Made by a program: the position numbers and the translations under genes. A DNA stretch of 64,000 bases from Marinigracilibium pacificum (GTDB lineage: Bacteria; Bacteroidota; Bacteroidia; Cytophagales; Cyclobacteriaceae). Location of the stretch: NCBI RefSeq assembly GCF_012926615.1, contig NZ_JABBNU010000004.1, positions 310,001-374,000 on the forward strand, given 5' to 3'. Shown here piece after piece: positions 42,007-51,077 of the stretch (position 1 is the first letter of the stretch; every line of letters begins with the position of its first letter). The notes under the pieces are model-generated. The model made no database searches, had not been told where the DNA came from, and worked only from the letters and a program-made list of their open reading frames with translations.

Positions 42007-43624
42007 AATTCTTAATAATTGTAAATTCTACCCTTCTATTAAGTCTTCGCGTTGCCTCAGTGGCATTTGAGGCGATTGGTTGAGAGCCTCCATACCCTTT
42101 ACCATTCATACGACTTTTTTGAATACCTTTCTCGGCTAAATATTCAATTACCCTGTCAACTCTTTCCTCACTTAATTTTAAATTCAGTTTCGGGTTACCC
42201 CTATTATCAGTATGCCCGGATAATTTAATTTTCATATTAGGGTTTTCCTTCAACATTTGGACAACTAAATCTAATTGATCATAAGATCCTGTTAACATCG
42301 TTGAGGTTCCCCGTTGGAAAAGGACGTTGTCAAGCTGAATAGTAGAGCCAACCTCAAGAGGGTTTAACATTATATTTATTTGATCTTTAAGGCTATCAGC
42401 ATTCAAATAAATTGCTTTTTCTTCAGGCATAAACCCAGGACTCACAACCCTAACTAAAACTCTTTGATCTTCATATTCATCAGGAAGTGAAATATCGAAA
42501 TAGCCAGAATTTGTCTCAAGCTTTTTAATTACCTGTTTATCTTTAGGTAATGCGATATTAACCACAGCGCTACCCACTAACGTTTTGTCCTTTTTATTTC
42601 TTAAAGCACCATTAAAAGAAATGAATTTATTCTCAACAACTCTGTGAATAATTGCCGAATCTTTTTTGATCACCTGAGCTATCACCTGACGAGTGACAAC
42701 TTCAACAGTATCTTGCGGAAGGATATCCTCTGGCTTTACATCAACCTTTTTAATATCTCCATAACCATCACTATTATGTGTCGAAATCAAATAAACAAAC
42801 TCTCCGGAAGGATCAAAAAACAACGATTTTTCCATTCCTGAGGTATTTATTCCACTTCCTAAATTCTTTGGCTGAGTCCAATTTGTCCAGGAATCATCTA
42901 AACGCTTGGCTACATAGATATCTTTAGAACCAAGACCTTCATGACCATTGGAAGAAAAATACAAGCTCTTATTGTCCTTATACAAATAAGGGGTCACCTC
43001 TTGATATTTAGTATTTATTGTTGCTCCAAGGTTTTTAGGTTCACTCCACGAGCCATCGATATTTAAAAAGCTAACATATAAATCCTCTGCCCCTCTGGTA
43101 TCAAATGATTGCAAAGATAAAATCATTATTGTTCCATCCTTTGAAACAAAAATATCTTGATTTTCAGAATAATTTCTAAAATACTTTATATCCAGTTTCT
43201 GAGGAAAAGACCATGTGCCATTTCGATATATTGAAAAAGATAATCCTTGAGTTTTTGGAGTAGAATTATCTTCACTATAGAGACCATATAAATACATTAT
43301 TGATCCATCAGAAGAAAATCCAAGAATTGAATTTTTCCTATTATCATTAAAAGGTTGGCCAAAATTCATCGGGGTACTCCATTTACCATCAGAACCCTTT
43401 TTTGAGATCCAAATATCACCTTTATCTGCTTTACCTCCAAAATTCCCTGGATGATGAGATCTTGTAAAAAATAAACTATTTCCGTCTGGTGAAACTACTG
43501 GAGTACTTTCATCCTCCTTACTATTTATTATCCCTCCCAAACTTTTCTGCTCGCCTCCAAAATCCTGACTAAAACAACTAAATGAATAAAAAATTAATAA
43601 TATTATGGATAACTTATTGGCCAT
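42005..43624 (-). CDS. PD40-repeat OmpA-family outer-membrane protein (paralogue)
   Basis: The ATG at 43624 gives a signal peptide (MANKLSIILLIFYSFSCFSQ) and 539 residues. PD40 propeller repeats span about residues 35-290 (PVVSPDGNSLFFTRSHHPG, PYLYKDNKSLYFSSNGHEG). A linker with a carboxypeptidase-regulatory-like segment follows (FNGALRNKKDKTLVGSAVV), then an OmpA domain (KIKLSGHTDNRGNPKLNLKL, GYGGSQPIASNATEA, RRLNRRVEFTIIKN). It has the same architecture as the facing gene, differing mainly in the middle linker, so the two are paralogues that arose by duplication and inversion (inference). Confidence 0.93.
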   Translation of the reverse strand: MANKLSIILLIFYSFSCFSQDFGGEQKSLGGIINSKEDESTPVVSPDGNSLFFTRSHHPGNFGGKADKGDIWISKKGSDGKWSTPMNFGQPFNDNRKNSILGFSSDGSIMYLYGLYSEDNSTPKTQGLSFSIYRNGTWSFPQKLDIKYFRNYSENQDIFVSKDGTIMILSLQSFDTRGAEDLYVSFLNIDGSWSEPKNLGATINTKYQEVTPYLYKDNKSLYFSSNGHEGLGSKDIYVAKRLDDSWTNWTQPKNLGSGINTSGMEKSLFFDPSGEFVYLISTHNSDGYGDIKKVDVKPEDILPQDTVEVVTRQVIAQVIKKDSAIIHRVVENKFISFNGALRNKKDKTLVGSAVVNIALPKDKQVIKKLETNSGYFDISLPDEYEDQRVLVRVVSPGFMPEEKAIYLNADSLKDQINIMLNPLEVGSTIQLDNVLFQRGTSTMLTGSYDQLDLVVQMLKENPNMKIKLSGHTDNRGNPKLNLKLSEERVDRVIEYLAEKGIQKSRMNGKGYGGSQPIASNATEATRRLNRRVEFTIIKN

Positions 43625-43748
43625 GCTTTGTTGTATCTGTTTATAGTTCAAAAATAAATGGTTATTCTTTTAAATCAATATTTATACCAAACTAATGTTA
43701 ACTGTATATTACATCTGCTTCAGTATTAGTGTTAACAAACGATCAATT

Positions 43749-44345
43749 TCAATCGATAGTACTTGAATTAATAAGGATTTTATCTTGTTTAAACTTTTTA
43801 CTCACAAAATCCGAATCACCAAAATAAAATCTCCACAACCTTAATGCATGTTCACCGGCATATTCAACACCAATTCTTTTACTTGCTACAACAGGTCGAA
43901 AATTACTTTTATCTTCTTCTGAAATAAATATCTCTTTTTTTAATAGATCAGCCCCATTTAATTCCGTGGTTATACCTGCTTCCTTTGTCCATTTCCCAGG
44001 TCCATTGGTATTTACCGTTTCAATAACCAATGGTTCTACCGCCCTAATCAAAACTGCATCTGCATTCCCCTCTGTATTTGTTACCACATTAAATAAATGA
44101 TGAATTCCATAGCAAAGGTAGACATAACAAATACCGCCATTTTTAAACATCACTTTATTACGATTAGTCATTCCATTTGAGGCATGACAGGCCTTATCAT
44201 CATATCCACGGTATGCTTCTGTTTCAACAATTCTAAATTGCTGTGATTGCTTCTTATTATTTACTGTAATAATTTTGCCCAATAATTGTTTGGCAACGCT
44301 AACTACATTATTTTGTAAGTAGAATTCTTTCGATAATTTTTCCAT
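43749..44345 (-). CDS. 3-methyladenine DNA glycosylase (AAG/MPG family)
   Basis: This 198-residue DNA-repair enzyme removes alkylated purines. It shows the family signatures AKQLLGKIITV, RIVETEAYRGYDDKACHAS (active-site Glu in ETEAY), NGGICYVYLCYGIHHLFNVVT, AVLIRAVEP, and NGPGKWTKEAGI, with KRIGVEYAGEHALRLWRFY near the C-terminus. Length is normal. It is monocistronic, transcribed divergently from the DUF2911 protein. Confidence 0.95.
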   Translation of the reverse strand: MEKLSKEFYLQNNVVSVAKQLLGKIITVNNKKQSQQFRIVETEAYRGYDDKACHASNGMTNRNKVMFKNGGICYVYLCYGIHHLFNVVTNTEGNADAVLIRAVEPLVIETVNTNGPGKWTKEAGITTELNGADLLKKEIFISEEDKSNFRPVVASKRIGVEYAGEHALRLWRFYFGDSDFVSKKFKQDKILINSSTID

Positions 44346-44411
44346 ATAAAATTTTGAACAGAATATCTAAAATTACGTTTACAGAATCAAAACCAACATA
44401 TTTAAATTACC

Positions 44412-45287
44412 ATGACTAAACACACATTTACAATCCTGGCTTTCTTTGCCATGACATTATTTATGTATACGGCAAATGCCCAACAAGGAATACAACTACC
44501 TCAACCTAGCCCTACTGCTAAAATAGTTCAAACTGTAGGCCTTAGCACTGTTACAGTAGATTATTCAAGACCTGGTGCAAAAGGACGAGACCTTTTTGGA
44601 TCATTAATACCCTATGATCAGGTATGGAGAACCGGAGCAAACGCTTCAACCAAAATTACTCTAAGTGATGACTTTACTTTTGAAGGTGAAAAAGTCCCTG
44701 CTGGAACTTATGCTTTATATACTATTCCTTCTAAAGATAAATGGGTAATTATTATTCATAAAAACACTGAACTTTGGGGTGCTGGTGGATATAATGATGA
44801 AAATGACCTTTTTAGACTCACTGTTGACGCCAAAGAATCTAAAGAATTCTATGAAACATTTACAATTGAATTTTCAAACCTGGGTTTTGCTGATGCCATG
44901 ATTGACATTAAATGGGGTAATTCAGTAGCAAGCTTTAAAATAGCTACTGAAGTTGACTCAAAAGTAATGGCTCAAATTAATGACAAAGTAATAAATGCAA
45001 ACGGAGAAGTTGATCCTGGCATGTATGCTGCTGCTGCAAATTACTACTTGATGGCGGACAAAGACATGAATCAGGCTATTGAGTGGATTGACAAAGCTAT
45101 TGCAGCTAATCCTGATGCATTCTGGTTAATGCATAATAAAGCAAAGATGCAGGCTAAAACTGGTGATTATAAAGGAGCTATAGCTACAGCAGAAAAATCA
45201 ATGGAAATAGCTAAAAAGAATCCTGATGGTGACTTCGGATACATCAAAAACAACGAAGATGCTATCGCCAAATGGAAAGAAATGTAA
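44412..45287 (+). CDS. DUF2911 protein with C-terminal TPR-like helices
   Basis: This 291-residue protein has a signal peptide (MTKHTFTILAFFAMTLFMYTANA). The DUF2911 domain occupies about residues 28-185 (TVDYSRPGAKGRDLFGSLIP, VWRTGANASTKITLS, GEKVPAGTYALYTIP, WGAGGYN, and DIKWGNSVASF). The C-terminal 90 residues form helices of the TPR kind (DMNQAIEWIDKAIAANPDAF, KTGDYKGAIATAEKSMEIA). The family is common in Bacteroidota; its function is unknown. It is the only gene on the plus strand between two minus-strand blocks and ends at a terminator. Confidence 0.92.
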   Translation: MTKHTFTILAFFAMTLFMYTANAQQGIQLPQPSPTAKIVQTVGLSTVTVDYSRPGAKGRDLFGSLIPYDQVWRTGANASTKITLSDDFTFEGEKVPAGTYALYTIPSKDKWVIIIHKNTELWGAGGYNDENDLFRLTVDAKESKEFYETFTIEFSNLGFADAMIDIKWGNSVASFKIATEVDSKVMAQINDKVINANGEVDPGMYAAAANYYLMADKDMNQAIEWIDKAIAANPDAFWLMHNKAKMQAKTGDYKGAIATAEKSMEIAKKNPDGDFGYIKNNEDAIAKWKEM

Positions 45288-45305
45288 TCAAGAAATTCAT
45301 TAATT

Positions 45306-45333
45306 AAAAGGAGCTATATAGCTCCTTTTTTTA
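45306..45333. terminator. Bidirectional terminator between DUF2911 and symporter genes
   Basis: AGGAGCTATATAGCTCCT (45309-45326) is a perfect palindrome with A-rich and T-rich flanks. It would end both converging transcripts. Confidence 0.88.
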
Positions 45334-47034
45334 TTTTATTCTGGTTATTAAAGCTTGAATAACCAATGAGAATACCACAACAGATACACATCCTATTAAA
45401 TTATACCATAAGAAACCAATTTTAAAAATCCCATTGGTATTTAATAAATGGGTAACAATAACTAGAGTTTCACCTATTAATGCTCCAACAAAAACTGCTG
45501 TACCTTTTACATATCGAACATAAAAGGCTGTAATAAATATCCCTAAAATAGCACCATAAAAAAGTGACCCTAATAAATTAACTAATTGAATTAAATTTTC
45601 GAGTAAACTGGCATTAAAGGCAAATATCATTGCTATTGCCCCCCAAACAAAAGTCAAAACTTTACCAGCTAGCATATAATGTCTTGAAGTACCATCTTTT
45701 TTAAAATACCTCTTATAAAAATCAATTGTAGCAGTAGAGCCTAGAGCATTTAGCTCAGAAGAGGTACTACTCATTGCAGCGCTAAATATCACCGCGAATA
45801 ACAGACCAACTAGTCCTTTTGGTAAATGATCCATAACAAAGGTCATAAATATATAATCTTTATCGTTGGTTTCAACTAGTGGTGATTTCTCGCTGATATA
45901 TTGTTTTACATCTTCTCTTATGACTTCTTCTTTAGCACTTAATTCACTAACTAATTTAGCAGATTTTTCTGCTGATAAGTCATCACCACTTTCCATGTAG
46001 GAAAGCATATCCCTATAAGCCTCTGACTTCTCTTTGTGTATTTCACTATACTCATTATTTATCTTCTCAAAATATTCAGGTCCCTCCTTTTCTGTTATTT
46101 CCTGTATAGCTACTTCATTAAAAAAGACAGGCGGCTGATTAAACTGATAGAATACAAATACTAAAACACCAACGAATAGTATCAAAAATTGCATAGGAAC
46201 TTTTAATAACCCATTCATCATTAACCCTAATCTGCTTTCCCGAATAGATTTTCCGGAAATATACCTTTGGACTTGAGATTGATCAGTCCCAAAATAAGCC
46301 ATAAATAAAAAGAAGGCTCCAAATATCCCAGACCAGATGTTATATCTGTCTTCAAGATCAAATGAAAAATCAATAGCGTTTAATTTCCCGCTTTTACCTG
46401 CAACCTTTAAAGCATCATTAAATGATATATCTTCAGGCAATAAAAATACCACCATGACTCCTGCTATAATCATCCCTCCCATCATTACAGCCATTTGTTG
46501 CTGCTGAGTTTGAGAAACCGCTTTAGTACCACCTATTACAGTATATATTATTACTAAAAGCCCAATAATTAAGGTAGTAATTGATAAGGGTATTGATAAT
46601 AATGTTGAAAGAATAATTGCCGGTGCATATATAGTAATTCCAGCAGCTAATCCTCTTTGAAGTAAAAACAAAAAGGCAGCTAAAGATCTTGTTTTAGCAT
46701 CAAATCTAGTTTCAAGAAATTCATATGCCGTATAAACTTTTAATCTATAAAAGATAGGAATGAATGTTATTGAAAGAACTATCATAGCTATTGGAAGCCC
46801 CAGATAAAACTGGACAAACCGCATTCCATCGGCATAAGCTTGCCCTGGAGTGCTCAAAAATGTAATTGCACTAGCCTGAGTAGCCATAACAGACAAGCCA
46901 ATTGTCCACCATTTAGATGAATTCCCCCCTTTAAGATAATCTTCTACTCCCTGAGCTCCGCGTGTCTTGTAAGTACCATAAGCTACAATAAAAATCAATG
47001 TTCCTGAAAGAACCAGCCAATCAATCCAACTCAT
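45331..47034 (-). CDS. Sodium:solute symporter (SSS family) with long charged loop
   Basis: This 567-residue permease belongs to the SSS family (LeuT fold), with about 13 helices; segments such as GLSVMATQASAITFLSTPGQ and FGTDQSQVQRYISGKS are hallmarks of the group that carries sugars, sialic acid or similar solutes. Between helices at about residues 300-415 it carries a hydrophilic loop of roughly 90 residues, rich in Glu and Lys (EITEKEGPEYFEKINNEYSE and ELSAKEEVIREDVKQY). The loop resembles a short coiled coil and is longer than usual. The ATG lies 3 bp after the stop of a 40-residue membrane protein, so the two are translationally linked. Substrate unknown. Confidence 0.93.
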   Translation of the reverse strand: MSWIDWLVLSGTLIFIVAYGTYKTRGAQGVEDYLKGGNSSKWWTIGLSVMATQASAITFLSTPGQAYADGMRFVQFYLGLPIAMIVLSITFIPIFYRLKVYTAYEFLETRFDAKTRSLAAFLFLLQRGLAAGITIYAPAIILSTLLSIPLSITTLIIGLLVIIYTVIGGTKAVSQTQQQQMAVMMGGMIIAGVMVVFLLPEDISFNDALKVAGKSGKLNAIDFSFDLEDRYNIWSGIFGAFFLFMAYFGTDQSQVQRYISGKSIRESRLGLMMNGLLKVPMQFLILFVGVLVFVFYQFNQPPVFFNEVAIQEITEKEGPEYFEKINNEYSEIHKEKSEAYRDMLSYMESGDDLSAEKSAKLVSELSAKEEVIREDVKQYISEKSPLVETNDKDYIFMTFVMDHLPKGLVGLLFAVIFSAAMSSTSSELNALGSTATIDFYKRYFKKDGTSRHYMLAGKVLTFVWGAIAMIFAFNASLLENLIQLVNLLGSLFYGAILGIFITAFYVRYVKGTAVFVGALIGETLVIVTHLLNTNGIFKIGFLWYNLIGCVSVVVFSLVIQALITRIK

Positions 47035-47037
47035 AAG

Positions 47038-47160
47038 TTAAGAGAATAAATAACCAAAAAAATAAAACACGATTACTTCTAAAATCAATACAAACAAAAG
47101 AAGGGCATACCAGCCCTTCCAAGATTTAAATATCGGTATATTGTTATCAGCTTTTTCCAT
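47038..47160 (-). CDS. Small membrane protein (40 residues) preceding the symporter
   Basis: This gene is easily missed. The ATG at 47158-47160 and TAA at 47038-47040 frame 40 residues. The sequence reads MEKADNNIPIFKSWKGWYA followed by a hydrophobic helix of about 20 residues (LLLFVLILEVIVFYFFGYLF) and a final Ser. It overlaps the end of the transglutaminase gene by 14 bp and stops 3 bp before the symporter ATG. Tight packing and a single helix after a polar, aromatic-rich N-terminus suggest a small subunit of the symporter (inference). Other Bacteroidota symporters may have similar partners; I cannot check that here. Confidence 0.7.
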   Translation of the reverse strand: MEKADNNIPIFKSWKGWYALLLFVLILEVIVFYFFGYLFS

Positions 47161-49024
47161 TATTCACTAAAATAAGCGATTTATTATCACTTTTGTGAAC
47201 TTGATTATAAAAATTGTTGACAACGTCAACCTCAGATGGCTCAAAAACATCTCCACTGAATCTTACTTTTCTAAATATGTGTAATTCACCATTCTTTAAT
47301 TCATATTTTACTTCATAAGTTCCTGCAGCACAAGCTAATGACTCATTTTCAGGGATTTCTGCCAAAGTATATCCTTCAGGCAATTTAATTATGACATTCG
47401 CAATTTCTTGTTTACGTGTTCCAATATGAAATTTTCGACTATAGCCTTCATCTACCTTATACCGCTCATCAAGTTTACAGATCAATAATGGTCTGATTAT
47501 TCTATTTGAACCTGCTGACACCATTAGACCAGAGCTTATTCCATTCATTTTAATATTAAACTCAGGATTATATTCCCCTACGTTTTCAATTTCAAATCCC
47601 TCTAATTTAGATACCTGAAAAGGAAGCCTTCTACGAAACCGGACTTTATGTTCATTTATTTCTGTATAATAATCATTATTTAAATTCATCAGGTAAGCTT
47701 GATTACCCTTCAGAGTAGTCATAATATCAAATCTTTGTTCAGTATTTGAAATATCAAAAAAGATCTTCAGTTCTTCTGAATTTTCTTCATAGGTAAACTT
47801 AGGAGTATTAATTAATTGTGAATCATTCTCCTTAACAAAAAGAGCCTTTCTATTTCCAGTATGAAATCCTTCATAATTAATATTTGTATTTGAACTGGTA
47901 CACTCTAACCATAAAGAGTCATTTTCCATTGGTACAACTAAAAAAACATGATTAAAATTATTATTTGGGTTATCTTCATCAAATTCCTGATACATTTTAT
48001 TATAAGTAGCTCCTACAAGCACGTAATTAGATTCTATTCCAGCTACCTTCAGCATTCCTTTCATTAGAGATGATAATCCTTTACAATCTCCATATCCTTT
48101 TTCAGCAACCATTTTGGCAGGCATTGATTGCCATCCACCAATTCCCAATTGGATACTTACATATCTGGTATTATTTTGAAGGTATTTATAAAGAATATTG
48201 ACTTTCTCAATATCCGAATCAACATTCTTTATTAATTCATTTATTTTGTTCGTAAATTCTTCAGTTAATTCGTCTCTACCTTTATTTAGTTTATAATACC
48301 AATTACCATAATCTTGCCATGTGTACATATTCACTGTGGTTCCTTCAAACACAAATTCCTTTGGTAATGGTATAAATTGTGGGTTTTGGTCTAAACCCGG
48401 CACATAAAGTTTTTTTTCTTTATCTGCAATATAATTCTCCATAGTAATGTGAACCTTCTGAGGTGACTCATTGACAGTATATAGATTCCGATCCCCATTT
48501 AATTTAAAATCAATATCATAATTATGATTTTTATAAAATTCATACTCATGTTTACTAACCTTTACATCTTCATAACTTAATGGTGACCAAGCCCCTAATC
48601 CACTTAAAAAATATAATGAGTTACATTTAATGGTGTAACTAAATCTTACAGTATAGGGATAGGTAGGTAAAGCTGGTTCATAAAATAAGATTCTTTCTCC
48701 ACTTATGTCTCCGCCATGGTCAGCGGATACGTCAAAAAAATCTCGGTTTTTTATTTTCTGTGATTTACCATTATAAATAACTTCCCCTTCTATTCCTTCA
48801 ACTTCATATAAATCACCATATCTAAAAAATCCTTGAGCATACTTTACTCCATGCCTATTAAGGACTTTCACTTCCCTTGTTGTTTCAACATAAAAGGATC
48901 CATCATTATTTACAACTACTTTTTCATGCATACTTATTGAAGCATTTACTTTCCTGTCATAATTTGAATACCCATATAACTGGATGCATAAAAAAGAAAT
49001 AATAAATATTAAAAATCTTTGCAT
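47147..49024 (-). CDS. DUF3857/transglutaminase-like protein, catalytic residues present
   Basis: This 625-residue secreted protein has a signal peptide (MQRFLIFIISFLCIQLYGYS), an N-terminal DUF3857 domain (about 30-230; NASISMHEKVVVNNDGSFYV), a transglutaminase-like core (about 265-400) and a C-terminal DUF2569/3858-like beta domain. The catalytic Cys is Cys314 in GYGDCKGLSSLMKGML, the His is His359 in FNHVFLVVP, and Glu374 in LWLECTSSN stands in place of the usual Asp. It starts 11 bp after the paralogue stop, so both come from one transcript together with the symporter. The substrate is not known; peptidoglycan or cell-surface peptides are possible. Confidence 0.9.
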   Translation of the reverse strand: MQRFLIFIISFLCIQLYGYSNYDRKVNASISMHEKVVVNNDGSFYVETTREVKVLNRHGVKYAQGFFRYGDLYEVEGIEGEVIYNGKSQKIKNRDFFDVSADHGGDISGERILFYEPALPTYPYTVRFSYTIKCNSLYFLSGLGAWSPLSYEDVKVSKHEYEFYKNHNYDIDFKLNGDRNLYTVNESPQKVHITMENYIADKEKKLYVPGLDQNPQFIPLPKEFVFEGTTVNMYTWQDYGNWYYKLNKGRDELTEEFTNKINELIKNVDSDIEKVNILYKYLQNNTRYVSIQLGIGGWQSMPAKMVAEKGYGDCKGLSSLMKGMLKVAGIESNYVLVGATYNKMYQEFDEDNPNNNFNHVFLVVPMENDSLWLECTSSNTNINYEGFHTGNRKALFVKENDSQLINTPKFTYEENSEELKIFFDISNTEQRFDIMTTLKGNQAYLMNLNNDYYTEINEHKVRFRRRLPFQVSKLEGFEIENVGEYNPEFNIKMNGISSGLMVSAGSNRIIRPLLICKLDERYKVDEGYSRKFHIGTRKQEIANVIIKLPEGYTLAEIPENESLACAAGTYEVKYELKNGELHIFRKVRFSGDVFEPSEVDVVNNFYNQVHKSDNKSLILVNNGKS

Positions 49025-49035
49025 AAACTATAAGT

Positions 49036-50994
49036 TTAAACTTCGTTAACTAGCATTACCTGTTTAGATAATTCTCTTTCTATAGTATCAAAAAATAACC
49101 GAATATCAGGATATTGATTTGGAAGAAAATAGGATTCTTCAATAATTACTGTAGCTATCAAGCTAAGTTTATTACCATTCTGAATTGAATTTATTTTAAA
49201 AACAAATTTTTTATCTGGTGTCGTGAATATTTTAGACTCAAGTTCTGTTTCTACGATATAACCTTCAGGTACATCAATGGTAGCCATATATATTTTTTTC
49301 CATGGACTTATAAAATCTATCGCCTGATACCTTTTTTCTTTATTAAAAGGGTTTTTCTTATATATAAAGTCTTCAAATGGTGATATATATATAGCATTGT
49401 TAGCAACCAATAATGGATTAGAAACCTCAACTTCTTGAATTGCCTCATACCCCTCTATACCTATTTTATGACTTTTTATTTCTGATCCGGAAAATTCTGA
49501 AGTATACTTATCTGCAAATTCTTCTACAAATTTTAATGAGTCAAGACCTGTAGCAAAATTTATTAAGTCTATACCTTTTCGTTTTCTAAGGATAGTTTTA
49601 TCTAGTGAATTGTTTTCAAGGTTAATTTTTATTGTTGAAGAGGTTAAAGTCTCTGCCTTTGTATAATTTCTAAGATCAATCCATTGTTCAACTGCATCAT
49701 CAGTAACAATTAATCCTTTACCATTGATACATCTTAGTGGTAGCATTCCAAATGGTGCGGAAGGTTCAGTTGCATCAACCAGAATATATTTTCCATCTAT
49801 CACTACTAAACAAATAACATAATTAAAATTGCTTAATAATGGAACAAAAGGATTCACCAGTCCATTCTTCCTTGTACTTAATAATACAGGATAAGCGGTA
49901 AATCCTGCTCTTCTATATGCACCAATCAATAAATTATTAATATCAGCTGCAGATCCATTTTTATCATTAATTAATTTTCTATACGTTTTATATGGAGACA
50001 ACCATCCTGTTTGCTTATTCCAGGCTATACTTCTACTAATTAGTTTAAGAATCGTATTTGCTCCATCAATTGATTTTTCAATGCTAACACTTCCCAAAAC
50101 TTCATCAAGAAAAGCATTGTTTTTTTTATATTGAATGAAATTGCTATCATCAAACAATTGCCCCTCAATAATATTATTATAGTCTGTACCTAAGGCATGA
50201 TACCCACCGATGAAGTCCCTGTAACCTCGGATTTCAAATCTATACTTAGTAAATGAATTAGATTTTATTGAAGTATAATCCTCATCTGGAACACCTGGAA
50301 GATTTTGAGTAGAATAAACACTTTTTTCATAAGAATAGGTTTCTGAATAATTAGTCATATTGATTGTAGATACACCACTGCCTTTATCAATATTTACCGG
50401 ATATGAACCTTGGTAAAAAGCTTTAAAATCAAAAAATTCTGGTATGATTGTAGTATACTCACTTAATAATACCGGATCTTCTTTCTGAAACTCCCAATCT
50501 CTCACATTAGCTATATTTCCAGTTCTAATACTAATCTCATATTCAAGAATACTATTTTTCTTTAACCCAGGTATATGAAGAATCAAATTATCCCGGAAGG
50601 TAGTATATTCTGTAAATGAAGCATCCCTGGTCGTAAACTTTTGTTCTGTAATTTTATTGGATTTATCTTTTGAGTAAGTATATCCTTTAATTGACACATC
50701 ATCATTTTGATTATAAACAATGTCAATATTCCCGAATTTATCAACTCCATCATTATTAAGAATTAATACCTTTACATAATAACTATATTCAAGCATCCAT
50801 CCTTTAGAAGAAATATGGTCGATTCTTGAAAGTCCTATATTACTTAAAATTACAGCATCACAAACCTTTTTAAGCGAATCCAAATTTGCAATATTCCAAT
50901 CATCTGCATTGATTCTACCTATTTTAGGTTTGCTTTGGGAGAATAAAACATTTGATATTCCTGCAAAAAGCAGAAAAATTAAAATTCTCTTCAT
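49036..50994 (-). CDS. DUF3857/transglutaminase-like protein, catalytic residues apparently lost
   Basis: This 652-residue protein has a signal peptide (MKRILIFLLFAGISNVLFSQ), a DUF3857 domain (about 60-260) and a transglutaminase-like fold (about 320-420). The Cys position reads NGSAADINNLLIGAYR with Ala349, and the His position reads FNYVICLVV with Tyr392; only the Asp in ILVDATEPSAPFGMLP (Asp407) is kept. It is therefore probably inactive as a transglutaminase or protease and may bind the same ligand as the intact paralogue just downstream. It is the first gene of a four-gene run (this gene, transglutaminase, 40-residue protein, symporter). Confidence 0.88.
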   Translation of the reverse strand: MKRILIFLLFAGISNVLFSQSKPKIGRINADDWNIANLDSLKKVCDAVILSNIGLSRIDHISSKGWMLEYSYYVKVLILNNDGVDKFGNIDIVYNQNDDVSIKGYTYSKDKSNKITEQKFTTRDASFTEYTTFRDNLILHIPGLKKNSILEYEISIRTGNIANVRDWEFQKEDPVLLSEYTTIIPEFFDFKAFYQGSYPVNIDKGSGVSTINMTNYSETYSYEKSVYSTQNLPGVPDEDYTSIKSNSFTKYRFEIRGYRDFIGGYHALGTDYNNIIEGQLFDDSNFIQYKKNNAFLDEVLGSVSIEKSIDGANTILKLISRSIAWNKQTGWLSPYKTYRKLINDKNGSAADINNLLIGAYRRAGFTAYPVLLSTRKNGLVNPFVPLLSNFNYVICLVVIDGKYILVDATEPSAPFGMLPLRCINGKGLIVTDDAVEQWIDLRNYTKAETLTSSTIKINLENNSLDKTILRKRKGIDLINFATGLDSLKFVEEFADKYTSEFSGSEIKSHKIGIEGYEAIQEVEVSNPLLVANNAIYISPFEDFIYKKNPFNKEKRYQAIDFISPWKKIYMATIDVPEGYIVETELESKIFTTPDKKFVFKINSIQNGNKLSLIATVIIEESYFLPNQYPDIRLFFDTIERELSKQVMLVNEV

Positions 50995-51077
50995 GAAAAA
51001 AAATATTATAGTTGATAATTTTAGGATTGCAAGAAAACAATTAACACTAAAATATCAAAATATTTTTTTCATGAACT

